From positions 1-51,389 of the forward strand of contig DUFD01000016.1 in assembly GCA_011171075.1 (NCBI GenBank): a stretch of 51,389 bases of DNA, given 5' to 3'. A program made the position numbers and the translations under genes. The notes under the pieces were generated by a model. That model was given only the letters and a program-made list of their open reading frames with translations. It was not told the DNA's origin and did not search any database. Origin of the DNA: Dehalococcoidia bacterium. GTDB lineage: Bacteria; Chloroflexota; Dehalococcoidia; Dehalococcoidales; Fen-1064. The first letter of the stretch is position 1. Each line of letters begins with the position of its first letter. Positions 28,237-37,157 of the stretch are shown piece after piece.

Positions 28237-29448
28237 CTACCCCATCGCCTCTTTCTTGAGGATTTCGGCCTTGTCCGTCTTCTCCCAGGGCAGGTCGAGG
28301 TCATCGCGGCCGAAGTGCCCGTAGGAGGCCACCTGTCGGAAGATAGGCCGCCGCAGGTTGAAATAGTTTATGATGGCGGCCGGCCGGAGGTCGAAGTGCT
28401 TGCTGATGAGCTTATCAATAACCTCGGTGTCGACCTTGCCCGTACCAAACGTCTCCACGGCCACGGACAGCGGGTGGGCAACACCGATGACATAGGAAAT
28501 CTGCACCTCCACACGGTCGGCCAGCCCGGCCGCGACGAGGTTTTTGGCGATGTAGCGGGCCATATAGGCCGCCGAGCGGTCAACCTTGGTTGGGTCCTTG
28601 CCGGAGAAAGCACCGCCGCCGTGCCGGGCGATACCGCCGTAGGTATCCACCAGAATCTTGCGACCGGTGAAGCCGGTATCAGACACCGGCCCGCCGATAA
28701 CAAAACGGCCGGTGCCATTGACGAAGAACTTGGTCTCATTATCAATCAATGAGGCAGGGACAACTGCCTTGATAACCTTTTCGATAATGTCCTTTTCCAT
28801 CTGTTCGGTGCTGACGTCGGCGTCGTGCTGGGCAGCGATAACAACACTGGTAACCCGTCTTATAACACCCTTGCTGTATTCCACGGTCACCTGTGATTTG
28901 CCGTCGGGACGCAGGTAAGGCAGGGTGCCGTCCTTTCTCACCTGAGCAAGCCGCCGGCAGAGCTTGTGCGATAACGCAATCGGTAGCGGCATCAGCTCCG
29001 GGGTTTCATTACAGGCAAAGCCGACCATCATTCCCTGGTCACCAGCCCCAGTCTGGTCAAGCTCGCCAGCACCGGCGGTGCCTTCTTTGACCTCTCTTGC
29101 CTTACTCACGCCCAGGTCTATATCGACCGACTGCTCTGTAATCGATACCAGTACCCCGCAGGACTGATAGTCAAAACCATAGGCCGGATTTGTATATCCG
29201 ATATCTTTTACCACCTCCCGTACTACTGTCGGTACGTCGACATAGCAGGATGTGGTTATTTCTCCAAGGACAATCACCAGGCCGGTCGTGCAGGCGGTCT
29301 CGCAGGCGACTCGCCCCATGGGGTCCTCTGTCATGATTGCATCCAGAATCGCGTCCGATATCTGGTCACACATCTTGTCCGGATGTCCTTCGGTGACTGA
29401 CTCCGAGGTAAGTAGATACCTGTTTGCATCATAAAAACTATTGGGCAT
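28237..29448 (-). CDS. metK: S-adenosylmethionine synthetase
   Basis: Makes SAM from methionine and ATP. 403 residues, normal. Conserved: [19 protein letters not shown] at the N terminus (ATP and methionine binding), [12 protein letters not shown], and the P-loop-like [19 protein letters not shown]. The ATG at 29448 has AAGGAGGGG upstream. It starts 13 nt after ahcY stops, so SAM synthesis and SAH hydrolysis are co-expressed. A 78-nt gap containing a repeat separates it from the phosphohexomutase gene. Confidence 0.98.
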   Translation of the reverse strand: MPNSFYDANRYLLTSESVTEGHPDKMCDQISDAILDAIMTEDPMGRVACETACTTGLVIVLGEITTSCYVDVPTVVREVVKDIGYTNPAYGFDYQSCGVLVSITEQSVDIDLGVSKAREVKEGTAGAGELDQTGAGDQGMMVGFACNETPELMPLPIALSHKLCRRLAQVRKDGTLPYLRPDGKSQVTVEYSKGVIRRVTSVVIAAQHDADVSTEQMEKDIIEKVIKAVVPASLIDNETKFFVNGTGRFVIGGPVSDTGFTGRKILVDTYGGIARHGGGAFSGKDPTKVDRSAAYMARYIAKNLVAAGLADRVEVQISYVIGVAHPLSVAVETFGTGKVDTEVIDKLISKHFDLRPAAIINYFNLRRPIFRQVASYGHFGRDDLDLPWEKTDKAEILKKEAMG

Positions 29449-29461
29449 ATCCCCTCCTTAT

Positions 29462-30727
29462 CTATGTCCCTTCCTGCCAGCTGGTGAGGTATTTTTCCTG
29501 TTCGGGTGTCAGGGTATCAATGCTGATACCCATTGCATCCAGTTTCAGGCGGGCTACTTGTTTATCGATTTCCTGCGGTACCGAATAGACCTGAGTTTTG
29601 AGCTTCCCCTGATTCTTTGCCAGGTATTCCATGCAGAGTGCCTGGTTGGCGAAGCTCATATCCATGACACTTGCCGGATGCCCTTCGGCGGCCGCCAGAT
29701 TAATCAGTCTGCCCTCGCCAAGCAGATAGATGGTTCGGCCATCAGCCAGGTCAAACTCCTCAACGAATGGTCTTACTTCCCGGCGACTGCGAGAAAGGCT
29801 CTCCAAAGCCGGGATGTTTATCTCCACATTGAAGTGTCCGCTGTTGGCTAAAAGGGCTCCGTCTTTCATCACCTCGAGGTGAGCCCTATCGATGACGTTC
29901 TTGTCACCACTGATGGTGATGAAGATGTCGCCAATCCTGGCGGCGTCCATCAGCGGCATTACCTGATAGCCATCCAGCACCGCTTCCAGCGCCCGGACAG
30001 GTTCTACCTCGGTGATTATTACATGGGCACCCTGTCCCTTAGCCCGCATGGCGATACCGTGCCCGCACCAGCCGTAGCCGCAGATAACCACGTTCTTGCC
30101 CGCCCACAGGATATTGGTGGCCCGTGTAATGCCATCTATGGTGCTCTGGCCTGTGCCGTAACGATTATCAAACAGGTACTTGGTCTGGGCGTCATTCACG
30201 GCGATTATAGGATACCTCAGGGCACCTGATTTCTCCATGCTGCGCAGGCGGATAACACCGGTGGTGGTTTCCTCGGTGCCACCGATAACTCCACTGATGA
30301 GGTCTTCGCGCTTGGTATGAAGAGTACTCACCAGGTCAGCACCGTCATCACAAGTGATTTGGGGCTTGTTGTCCAGGGCTGTGCTGATGTGCTGGTAGTA
30401 TGTCTTTGAGTCCTCTCCTTTAATGGCATTGGTGGGGATGCCGTATTCCACTAGGGCGGCGGCGGCATCATCCTGGGTGCTTAGGGGGTTGGAGGCACAA
30501 AGAATGGTCTCGGCGCCCCCGGCCTGCAGGGTCAGTGCCAGATTAGCTGTCTCGGTCGTAATGTGCAGGCAGGCAGCAATTCGAACTCCAGCCAGTGGCT
30601 TTTCTTTGGCGAACTTCTCGCGTAGCAGGCATATTACAGGCATTTCGCGAGATGCCCAGGCGATTCGTCGTCGGCCAGACTCTGCCAGATTCAGGTCTTT
30701 GACATCATAGTTCTTGGTCGAAGTCAT
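29462..30727 (-). CDS. ahcY: S-adenosylhomocysteine hydrolase (adenosylhomocysteinase)
   Basis: NAD-dependent enzyme that splits S-adenosylhomocysteine into homocysteine and adenosine, removing the product inhibitor of methyltransferases. 421 residues, as in bacteria/archaea lacking the insertion of plant-type enzymes. Seen: [15 protein letters not shown], the substrate region [16 protein letters not shown], and the NAD fold [15 protein letters not shown]. First gene of ahcY-metK-pgm with a promoter at 30783-30810. Ribosome-binding site AGGAG at 9 nt. No known SAM or SAH riboswitch could be recognised in the ~50-nt leader. Confidence 0.97.
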   Translation of the reverse strand: MTSTKNYDVKDLNLAESGRRRIAWASREMPVICLLREKFAKEKPLAGVRIAACLHITTETANLALTLQAGGAETILCASNPLSTQDDAAAALVEYGIPTNAIKGEDSKTYYQHISTALDNKPQITCDDGADLVSTLHTKREDLISGVIGGTEETTTGVIRLRSMEKSGALRYPIIAVNDAQTKYLFDNRYGTGQSTIDGITRATNILWAGKNVVICGYGWCGHGIAMRAKGQGAHVIITEVEPVRALEAVLDGYQVMPLMDAARIGDIFITISGDKNVIDRAHLEVMKDGALLANSGHFNVEINIPALESLSRSRREVRPFVEEFDLADGRTIYLLGEGRLINLAAAEGHPASVMDMSFANQALCMEYLAKNQGKLKTQVYSVPQEIDKQVARLKLDAMGISIDTLTPEQEKYLTSWQEGT

Positions 30728-30782
30728 GTGTCTCTACTCCTATATCTCCAGTAGGGGTCCGGTGTGGCCCGGTTGTAATCGA

Positions 30783-30810
30783 ATAATAGCATATCAAAAT
30801 CCGAATACAA
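30783..30810 (-). promoter_or_regulatory. Promoter of ahcY-metK
   Basis: TTGTAT (30810-30805), 16 nt, TATTAT (30788-30783). Start near 30776. The rest of the 184-nt gap to the PfkB gene shows no gene. Confidence 0.6.
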
Positions 30811-30911
30811 GCACCGAATGAATAGTTTATCATATCTTTGGGGCCAGAATCATCCACCCATATGAGTATTTACGGGTGTTGTCTTCATTGACTGCTACAG
30901 AGTGGTACCGT

Positions 30912-31820
30912 TCACCAATCGTGGAGATGGGAGAAGTTATAGAACTCCTGGTACCTCTTGGTGATTTCTTCGGTGGTAAGGGTGCGAAGTCGTTCCACAC
31001 CGAATTCCTCCACGGTGAAACTGGCGGTAGCGCAGCCGTGAATCATTGCCCGCCGGATAGTCGTTTCGGACATGTCATCGACCTGGCGGAGGTAGCCGAG
31101 AAAACCACCGGCGAAGGTGTCACCGGCCCCGGTTGGGTCCTTGACCTTCTCCAGAAGGCAGGCCGGAGCGGTGAAGTAGCCGCCTTCATCTACCTTGGCG
31201 CAGCCGTACTCACCGCGCTTGATGATAACCATATCCGGGCCTAGTTCCAGGATACCCTTGGCGGCGGTGAGGATACTCTCGGTCTTACCGAGGAGACGGG
31301 CCTCTCCCTCGTTCATGGTAACGATGTCGACCATACTCATAGTCCTGATGAGGGATTCCTGCTTGTTCTCTATCCAGAAGTCCATGGTGTCCATCATGGT
31401 CAGTCTTGCCCCCGGTATTTGCTCCAGCACCTCCCGCTGGAGGTCGGGGTCTATATTGGCCAGAAAAACGAAATCGCTCTTCTCGTATCCTTCGGGGAGG
31501 ACGGGGTGAAAATCGGCAAAAACGTTCAACTTAGTGTCAAGGGTCTCCGTGATATTAGACATATAGTCATAGCGTCCTGACCAGCGGAAGGTGTTGCCGT
31601 CGACCACCTGCAGTCCCCGTGTATCAACCCCTCGCTCTTCGAGGAACTGGATTTTCTCCCTGGGGAAGTCGGTGCCAACTACCGCCACCAGATTGACCTT
31701 GGTATAGAGGCTGGCAATCGCCGAGAAATATATGGCGGAGCCACCGATTTCGTCCCGGACCTTGCCCATTGGTGTCTCGACCGTGTCCAGGGCTGCCGAG
31801 CCGACCACCAGAATACTCAA
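30912..31820 (-). CDS. PfkB-family (ribokinase-like) sugar or nucleoside kinase
   Basis: 302 residues. N-terminal signature GGSAIYFSAIASL and C-terminal anion-hole signature DPTGAGDTFAGGFLGYL, with Asp as catalytic base. The start is TTG at 31820 supported by AGGAGG at 7 nt. The family covers ribokinases, adenosine kinases and others; substrate cannot be read from motifs alone. Its position just upstream of ahcY, which yields adenosine, makes adenosine kinase attractive, as inference only. It is the last gene of the mtnP-led cluster on the minus strand, 66 nt after the DUF6485 gene. Confidence 0.88.
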   Translation of the reverse strand: MSILVVGSAALDTVETPMGKVRDEIGGSAIYFSAIASLYTKVNLVAVVGTDFPREKIQFLEERGVDTRGLQVVDGNTFRWSGRYDYMSNITETLDTKLNVFADFHPVLPEGYEKSDFVFLANIDPDLQREVLEQIPGARLTMMDTMDFWIENKQESLIRTMSMVDIVTMNEGEARLLGKTESILTAAKGILELGPDMVIIKRGEYGCAKVDEGGYFTAPACLLEKVKDPTGAGDTFAGGFLGYLRQVDDMSETTIRRAMIHGCATASFTVEEFGVERLRTLTTEEITKRYQEFYNFSHLHDW

Positions 31821-31886
31821 ACTGCTGCCTCCTGTATGAATGCTGGAATAGCCATATTCTCAATATAGCCCAAACGTATCCCGTTG

Positions 31887-32093
31887 TCACCCCCTGGCTT
31901 TGCTGGCGTAGACCTGTACGAACCTGCCAAAGGAGCGGTCATAGGTCTTCTCGACCTCTGAGGGAAAGGCGCAAGCGGGTAGCTCGTCGTACTTCAGGTG
32001 GTAGGCAATACACTCACAGCACTTGCCTTTTCGCGGGCAGGGCTCGTAGGTGCAGTTGCAGGTGGCCTTATTGGCGTCTATGTTACATTCCAT
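31887..32093 (-). CDS. Cysteine-rich DUF6485 family protein
   Basis: 68 residues with seven cysteines, most in the first 30: [19 protein letters not shown], then [11 protein letters not shown] and [17 protein letters not shown]. This pattern matches the uncharacterised DUF6485 family of anaerobes. The Cys spacing suggests binding of a metal or iron-sulphur cluster. AGAGGAG lies 9 nt before the ATG. Located between a methyltransferase gene and the PfkB kinase gene on the same strand. Confidence 0.8.
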   Translation of the reverse strand: MECNIDANKATCNCTYEPCPRKGKCCECIAYHLKYDELPACAFPSEVEKTYDRSFGRFVQVYASKARG

Positions 32094-32148
32094 TATATGT
32101 TGCTCCTCTCGTCGCTCTCAGATGGGGTTGTCTGGAAAGTATTGCGTA

Positions 32149-32787
32149 CTATTTTGTCTTTTTCGCAAGGATATACCGCAGGATGTGGGTATGCGCCTGT
32201 CCGCCGTGGTCTTCCAGCTCTTTGATGATGCCCGTCTCGATAATCTCGAAGTCGCGGAAGTGCTCTCTCAGGTCGTCCTCGGTGAAATAGGGCGTCGGCC
32301 TGCCGGGTCGACTTTCGTAGGTGTTATTCTCAACCTCTTTACCCTGCCCGAAGCTCGGTTCTTCTTCCGAAAAGACGGTGAAATAGGCCAGTCCCGGCTC
32401 TCCCAGCTTTTCGAGGCACCCCTTGACAAATAATTCTCTATCATCTTTGCAGAAGAGGTGGAGGGTATTAAAGCAATAGATAGCGTCAAACGTGCCGGGG
32501 ACAAACGACATTTCCAGTACCGAGCCTTCGTAGACCTTCGAAGCGGGGTCGAACTGCCTCGCTAGTTCGCAGGCAGTCGCGGAAATCTCGATACCGGTTA
32601 CGTCAAAACCCGATGACGAAAACAATCTGGTGTTCCTGCCGTAGCCCGAGCCCAGCACCAGGACGCTGTTGACTCCATGCCTGCGAAAGAGTTCCAGTGC
32701 CTGGTAGGCTGATTTGCTTGGCATCTCTCCCCAGACCTTGCCCTCCTCTTCAAATCGCTTTTCCCAGAATTCCTTGCCGCTATTCAT
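32149..32787 (-). CDS. Class I SAM-dependent methyltransferase
   Basis: 212 residues. Motif I is VLVLGSGYGRNTRLF, followed by VTGIEISATACELA (acidic residue for ribose binding), EGSVLEMSFVPGTFDAIYCFNTLHLF and LAYFTVFSEEEPSFG. The N terminus, FWEKRFEEEGKVWGEMPS, is typical of TehB/thiopurine-like methyltransferases. Substrate unknown. It starts 11 nt after the peptidase E gene. Its SAH product would be recycled by the nearby AhcY. Confidence 0.87.
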   Translation of the reverse strand: MNSGKEFWEKRFEEEGKVWGEMPSKSAYQALELFRRHGVNSVLVLGSGYGRNTRLFSSSGFDVTGIEISATACELARQFDPASKVYEGSVLEMSFVPGTFDAIYCFNTLHLFCKDDRELFVKGCLEKLGEPGLAYFTVFSEEEPSFGQGKEVENNTYESRPGRPTPYFTEDDLREHFRDFEIIETGIIKELEDHGGQAHTHILRYILAKKTK

Positions 32788-32798
32788 CTCCGCATCTA

Positions 32799-33437
32799 TT
32801 ATCTTTCATCTATTTTAATGACATCCCCAATGCAGTTCACCTTGTCTTCTGTGACAATAACGCCCCCACTATCTCGGGCAGCATAGACGATCATTTGTTT
32901 ATCCTGTGAGTATTTTTTAACGTCTTCAAGACTGGTAGGTCTATCTCCAAAATGTGGCACAAAAGCAAAGCTAACAAGACCCATTCCTGAAAAATCGGTT
33001 TCTCCTTCATTAATTTCATCTCCACATAATGAAGAGGTAGTTATATCTGGTGTCATCAAGATAGAACCTGCACTAACACCTATCAATACTCCACCCTGGG
33101 CGACGTATTGGACCAAGGTATCCATCATGTTTCGTCTACGGAGCCAGTGCAAGAAATAATAGGTGTTACCTCCCGAAAGATGGATGGCGTCACAGGATAG
33201 AAGTGGCTCCAGTAGCTCTGGATGATATTCTTTATCAAGCTCAAAATATACCTTCAAGTCCATACCCAGCCGAGCGTAATATGCTTGTCGTTCTTGATAA
33301 TATTTACGTTGTGGGTCGGCACAAGATGGGATATAGCCTATTATCGGATTGGTTTTACCGAGCATGGTTACTAATTCATTATCGATTTTCTCTGAGATAG
33401 ACGGTATCTGGTCACTATACAAAACGAGCTTCTTCAT
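32799..33437 (-). CDS. Peptidase E-like protein (family S51)
   Basis: A class I glutamine amidotransferase-like fold in which Ser replaces Cys as nucleophile; family members include aspartyl dipeptidase and cyanophycinase. The nucleophile elbow is GVSAGSILM, preceded by AIHLSGGNTYYFLHWL and followed by VPHFGDRP (candidate catalytic His). ATG 33437 (MKKLVLYSDQIP) has GGGAG at 8 nt, preferred over ATG 33452; 212 residues. Base composition is more AT-rich than most neighbours, hinting at separate origin. In line with the metE-cluster genes, 19 nt after the QW-repeat gene. Confidence 0.85.
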   Translation of the reverse strand: MKKLVLYSDQIPSISEKIDNELVTMLGKTNPIIGYIPSCADPQRKYYQERQAYYARLGMDLKVYFELDKEYHPELLEPLLSCDAIHLSGGNTYYFLHWLRRRNMMDTLVQYVAQGGVLIGVSAGSILMTPDITTSSLCGDEINEGETDFSGMGLVSFAFVPHFGDRPTSLEDVKKYSQDKQMIVYAARDSGGVIVTEDKVNCIGDVIKIDER

Positions 33438-33456
33438 ATTTGAGTCTCCCATCGGA

Positions 33457-34335
33457 CTACCTGATTCTTACCCCGTATTTCAGCAGAATCTCAAGCCAGC
33501 GGACTGTCTGGTCGGGACTGGAGTTCCATTCATTATAAAAGCCCCACCCGCCGTCTTCCTTTTGATTTTCCAGGAGATGGAGGATACACTCCTCCACGTA
33601 TTCGTGCTCTCTGTCATACCCCAGCGTCAAAAATACGCCCAGGGGATTTTCCACGGGCTCCTGCCATCTGTCACGGTGTTTCACTATGGCATCTTCGGCT
33701 TTCCTGATTATGTCCGAGTCCCTCGTTTCCCCGCAACCCAGCAGTGCCGAGATAACGTCCTCCATAGTCCACATGTCTGTATTGCCCGGCTGCGGCACAC
33801 CAATATGTGAAGGCCAGCCACCCTCCTCATTTTGCATGCTTTTCAGAAAGCCCGTGGCTCTGGTTATAGGTGGGGCATCGTGTGGATATCCTGCTTTTAT
33901 CAATGCGTTTATGACCAGACCGGTAATCCAGGTGACACTGTGGTCGACGCTGAACCAGGTCCAGCTTTCCCACATGGTCTTACGCAACTCCGGGTTTTCT
34001 GCCCAGCCACCGTCATCCCTCTGGGCTTCCAGCAAGAAGGCTGAAGCCCTTTTTACTTCTTCAGAATCTATGTCTACACCACTATCTACGAGCGGTGGCA
34101 GGTAGTAGGCCGTGTCAGTGACGCTACTGGGGATTTTTTCGTTTGATTCCCATCGGCCCAGCCACGACCAACCCCCGTCAGCATTCTGGGAAGACTTTAC
34201 TTTCTTCAGTACATCAAGGAGCCGGCTATCATCCCGTTCCGCAAGGAAACTCAGGGCTCTCAGGTGATGATAGGAGTTGCCTTTCTCGAAAATGCACGGT
34301 ACGGGGTCGTATTTCAGGATATGGTCTGGCACCAT
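33457..34335 (-). CDS. Prenyltransferase/squalene-cyclase-like QW-repeat protein
   Basis: 292-residue soluble protein built of alpha-alpha repeats with four QW-type motifs: QNADGGWSW, QRDDGGWAEN, QNEEGGWPSH and QKEDGGWGFY. These stabilise the alpha-barrel of terpene cyclases. The size is less than half of squalene-hopene cyclase (~630 residues), and neither the DxDD acid motif nor a signal peptide is seen. It is probably not a full cyclase; function unknown. The ATG at 34335 has GGAGG at 9 nt. It follows core metE by 37 nt. Confidence 0.82.
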   Translation of the reverse strand: MVPDHILKYDPVPCIFEKGNSYHHLRALSFLAERDDSRLLDVLKKVKSSQNADGGWSWLGRWESNEKIPSSVTDTAYYLPPLVDSGVDIDSEEVKRASAFLLEAQRDDGGWAENPELRKTMWESWTWFSVDHSVTWITGLVINALIKAGYPHDAPPITRATGFLKSMQNEEGGWPSHIGVPQPGNTDMWTMEDVISALLGCGETRDSDIIRKAEDAIVKHRDRWQEPVENPLGVFLTLGYDREHEYVEECILHLLENQKEDGGWGFYNEWNSSPDQTVRWLEILLKYGVRIR

Positions 34336-34372
34336 CGAAATATGCCTCCAATGACAGGATTGATAATCCTTC

Positions 34373-35398
34373 TTAGAGGTATCTTTTCCTGATGTCTGCT
34401 GAAAGTCCTGCCAGCAGCTCCAGGGCTCGTCCTGCCGCTTCGTCTGTGTCCAGAGGAGTGAGCGTACAGCTCGGGGTCAACAGCCCCTGCCTGATAAGTT
34501 GTTTGAAGGGGATGCCTTCTCTGGTGAAGGGCGCCATTGCCTCCTCAAGGCGGTCTTTGAGGCTGGCGACTGTTTCCTTAGCTAGGTTCTCAGTCTCGTT
34601 GGGGGCAATCCCCCAGGCGATAGTCCCTCCTTTTTCGAGGAACCTTTTGACCTCTTTTGGATAGATGGCCAGCGACTCTGCGTAGTTATAGGTATCGAAG
34701 TTGACGATATCGGTGGTGGTCTCGAGTATGATTGCCCAATCGGTGTTGCCGCAGCAGTGTACCCCCTTGACACCGCTGATGCCTTCGAAGGTCTCGTTGA
34801 GGAGGCTGACTACGGTCTCTCGGGATAGCATCATGCCCACCGAGCCGAAGGCGGCCATGTATGGCTCATCAAGGAAGATGATAGTATTCTTTGATATCTG
34901 GCTCAGAGCCTTTTCCATCCACCTTGCCTTCATACGCAGCAGTTTGGGAACGGCCTCACTTAGGGTGTCGTCATAGATTATCGACTTGCGATTTTGGTCG
35001 GTGATGGTCATTCCCCAGGTGACCGGTCCGGTTACCTGCCCCTTAACAGCCCAGGGCGAGAGGTTATCCCAGTTGAGAAAGGTGTGCAGGCCGGCGGCGT
35101 AGTCGGCACCGATGGGGTATTTGTTGAAGTCGTCCGCGAGGAAATCGGTATAAAACTGCTCAAGCTCTTTGTTGGCCTGGGCCAGGTCAACGTAGATGCG
35201 CTCGTTTCCAACCACCACCCCGGGGAAACCCTCACTGTACTGGACATACATATTCTCGTTATAGGAACGGTTTGGCAATTGCGGCCAGGCGGGGATGTCC
35301 TTCAGGTAATGCAGTACCTGTTCGCAGGCTGCTTTCGGGTCGGTCTGGGGCATGCTGCCGATAGCGGTCGGTAGACAGCCAAATTCTATGTTTGCCAC
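34373..35398 (-). CDS. Core methionine synthase (MetE C-terminal-type, corrinoid-dependent)
   Basis: 341-residue protein matching only the catalytic half of cobalamin-independent MetE / UROD-like barrel. The zinc site is visible as GVHCCGNTDW (His and Cys), Glu in between and the late Cys in LTPSCTLTPL; the start, CLPTAIGSMPQTDP, is typical. A core MetE of this kind was characterised in Dehalococcoides mccartyi, where it methylates homocysteine from a methylated corrinoid protein rather than from folate. Start is GTG 35398 with GAGG 11 nt upstream. It lies 13 nt after mtnP and close to ahcY and metK, completing the methionine cycle. The methyl donor here is inferred. Confidence 0.88.
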   Translation of the reverse strand: MANIEFGCLPTAIGSMPQTDPKAACEQVLHYLKDIPAWPQLPNRSYNENMYVQYSEGFPGVVVGNERIYVDLAQANKELEQFYTDFLADDFNKYPIGADYAAGLHTFLNWDNLSPWAVKGQVTGPVTWGMTITDQNRKSIIYDDTLSEAVPKLLRMKARWMEKALSQISKNTIIFLDEPYMAAFGSVGMMLSRETVVSLLNETFEGISGVKGVHCCGNTDWAIILETTTDIVNFDTYNYAESLAIYPKEVKRFLEKGGTIAWGIAPNETENLAKETVASLKDRLEEAMAPFTREGIPFKQLIRQGLLTPSCTLTPLDTDEAAGRALELLAGLSADIRKRYL

Positions 35399-35411
35399 GG
35401 TTTCGCTTGCC

Positions 35412-36275
35412 TCACTTCACGTATTTGCCGATTATCAGGTCCAGCCTTTTCTTTATCTCCGGTGTTATCGCCTCCGGGGCGGTCACGATGGCCGTCCGCA
35501 GGGCATTGGCGCAGTCACAATCACGTTTGTCGTGTATCCTGGTAACGGCCCGTTTTATAATCTCTCTGATGGTGTCGGTATTACGCCGCAGGGTCTGGAT
35601 AATAACGTCAATTGGGATTGGCTCGTCGGTCTCGTGCCAGCAGTCGTAGTCGGTGACACCGGCGATACTAGCGTAGCAGATTTCGGCCTCACGCGCCAGC
35701 TTGGCCTCCGGCGAGACGGTCATCCCGATGACGTCCGCCCCCCACGACTTGTGCAGCAGCGACTCCGCCCTGGTGGAGAAGACCGGCCCCTCCATCACCA
35801 GGTAGGTGCCATGCTGGTGGATGGAAGCCCCCACTTCTTTGCCGGTCTCATACAGGATATGGCTGAGGTCGGGGCAAAAGGGCTGTGCGAAGATGATGTG
35901 GGCGACAATGCCGTTACCGAAGAAGCTGCTCACCCGTCCCTTGGTGCGGTCGATTAGCTGGTCGGGGATAAGCAGGTCGCCGGGCTTGAAGTCCTCCTTG
36001 AAGCTGCCGCAGGCGTTGACGGCAATGATGTGCTCCACGCCGAGTGACTTCAGTGCATAGATGTTGGCGCGGACGGGTATCTCCGTGGGGAGGATGGTGT
36101 GCCCCCGCCCGTGTCTCGGCAAGAAGGCCATCCCGACTCCCCCCAGCCTGCCAACGGTGATGGCGTCACTCGGCTTCCCGAACGGGGTATCAACGTTTAC
36201 CTGTTCGATATTCTCAATCCCGGGGATATCGTAGAGTCCACTCCCCCCGATAACCCCGATTTTAGCCTGTGGCAT
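35412..36275 (-). CDS. mtnP: S-methyl-5'-thioadenosine phosphorylase
   Basis: Splits MTA, the by-product of polyamine and related SAM-using reactions, into adenine and methylthioribose-1-phosphate. 287 residues. Seen: IGVIGGSGLYDIPG (phosphate loop), PRHGRGHTILPTEIPVRANI, MEGPVFSTRAES, and GMTVSPEAKLARE plus VTDYDCWH, which favour MTA over inosine as substrate. GGGAGG at 9 nt supports ATG 36275. First gene of a minus-strand cluster running through core metE to the PfkB kinase. mtnA lies ~1 kb upstream, separated by the NYN insert. Confidence 0.95.
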   Translation of the reverse strand: MPQAKIGVIGGSGLYDIPGIENIEQVNVDTPFGKPSDAITVGRLGGVGMAFLPRHGRGHTILPTEIPVRANIYALKSLGVEHIIAVNACGSFKEDFKPGDLLIPDQLIDRTKGRVSSFFGNGIVAHIIFAQPFCPDLSHILYETGKEVGASIHQHGTYLVMEGPVFSTRAESLLHKSWGADVIGMTVSPEAKLAREAEICYASIAGVTDYDCWHETDEPIPIDVIIQTLRRNTDTIREIIKRAVTRIHDKRDCDCANALRTAIVTAPEAITPEIKKRLDLIIGKYVK

Positions 36276-36313
36276 CTAGCGGTTCCTCCCTTTTTCTATG
36301 TGTCATTGTTCAG

Positions 36314-36342
36314 TTGACAGGTCTTAGTGTTTATTTTACATT
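36314..36342 (+). promoter_or_regulatory. Promoter of candidate small RNA A
   Basis: TTGACA (36314-36319), exactly 17 nt, TACATT (36337-36342). Predicted start at 36349, the first base of the RNA's closing stem. No protein gene follows on this strand for 6 kb. Confidence 0.7.
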
Positions 36343-36348
36343 TTACTT

Positions 36349-36438
36349 AGCGGGTAAGACCTGCGTGAAGTGTGTCACCGGACGGTGGCATAAGCTAGCT
36401 GTAAGCTAGCCACTCGCAGGGGCCGCTTTTATTATTTT
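36349..36438 (+). ncRNA. Candidate structured small RNA A (three-way junction with U-rich end)
   Basis: The predicted transcript begins AGCGG (36349-36353), which pairs with CCGCT (36423-36427) directly before TTTATTATTTT. Inside, CCTGCG (36360-36365) pairs with CGCAGG (36415-36420). The enclosed part folds into two hairpins: TGTCACC / GGTGGCA with a GGAC loop (36373-36390) and GCTAGC / GCTAGC with a TGTAA loop (36394-36410). Promoter, closed fold and U-rich end agree with a ~85-nt RNA. It is on the strand opposite to mtnP and the NYN gene. It matches no RNA family I know. Confidence 0.6.
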
Positions 36439-36481
36439 CAACAGTACCATTCAGTCGTTTTCTGTTATGAGGTCGAGTATA

Positions 36482-37102
36482 TTACGACCATTCTGATGGG
36501 CGTTCGAGTACAAAGCCATCTGTCTTCATAACCCTTTCAGGGAATCGGCTTTGGGCAATTTTTGCTCGGCTAATATGGAAAGAGGAACTGGCAGCATGTT
36601 CTAAGTCTGCTGAGTATCGTCTTGGTGGAAAAGCTACAGTAACTCTTTTTTCGGGATAATGTGTTTTTATGGCTTTTATTGGTGGGACCAAATCACTATC
36701 CGCAGATATTAGTAATGCTATATCAAACCGGTTATTAACAGCATCTAAGAGCATTTCTGTCGCTATATTTACATCTGTCATTTTCTCATTAGGAATTTCA
36801 CTGGTATTGCGACACCTTGGGCACCTGAACGGATCCCTTCTATAGTGGCCATAATATAATTCAAAGTCATTAAAATCACAAAGTGTTTGAAGCGCTTCAA
36901 TATAGGTAGACTGACGCTTTTCCTTTTCAGGGGCATCTATGATTCTTGAAGTGAAATATTTAGTCATTATTAATTCTTGGTTAAGCATAAGCAATTTCTG
37001 GGCTAATGTTCTAATGTTTAACCAATAATATCGTTTATATCCGGAATCCCTTAACCCGAAGTATAAGTTAAAGCCATCTACATAAGTAATGACCTTTACC
37101 AT
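36482..37102 (-). CDS. NYN-domain (PIN-like) ribonuclease
   Basis: 206 residues of the LabA/DUF88 type. The acidic catalytic residues of the PIN-like fold are in place: TYVDGFNLYFGL at the N terminus, KMTDVNIATEMLLDA, and ALLISADSDLVPPIKAI. A CPRC pair (RDPFRCPRCRNTSEIP) in the middle may bind zinc with other residues. NYN proteins usually cut RNA. The gene is markedly more AT-rich than its neighbours (some 60-base lines are only about 30% GC), a sign of transfer. TAGGAG at 6 nt precedes the ATG. Two candidate small RNAs flank it on the other strand, and together they split mtnP from mtnA. Confidence 0.88.
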   Translation of the reverse strand: MVKVITYVDGFNLYFGLRDSGYKRYYWLNIRTLAQKLLMLNQELIMTKYFTSRIIDAPEKEKRQSTYIEALQTLCDFNDFELYYGHYRRDPFRCPRCRNTSEIPNEKMTDVNIATEMLLDAVNNRFDIALLISADSDLVPPIKAIKTHYPEKRVTVAFPPRRYSADLEHAASSSFHISRAKIAQSRFPERVMKTDGFVLERPSEWS

Positions 37103-37157
37103 TTTCGACTCCTAGCTATGTGTTACATATTCCTGACAGATAGTAATAGAAAAGCTC

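Noticed and set aside
26671-28752. Plus-strand frames of 313 and 364 codons opposite the phosphohexomutase and metK
   Set aside because: Overlap genes with full family motifs on the other strand; they cross a gene boundary and a repeat.
30728-30911. Possible SAM or SAH riboswitch upstream of ahcY-metK
   Set aside because: The leader after the predicted start is only ~50 nt and I could not match any known SAM/SAH riboswitch core. A covariance-model search would settle it.
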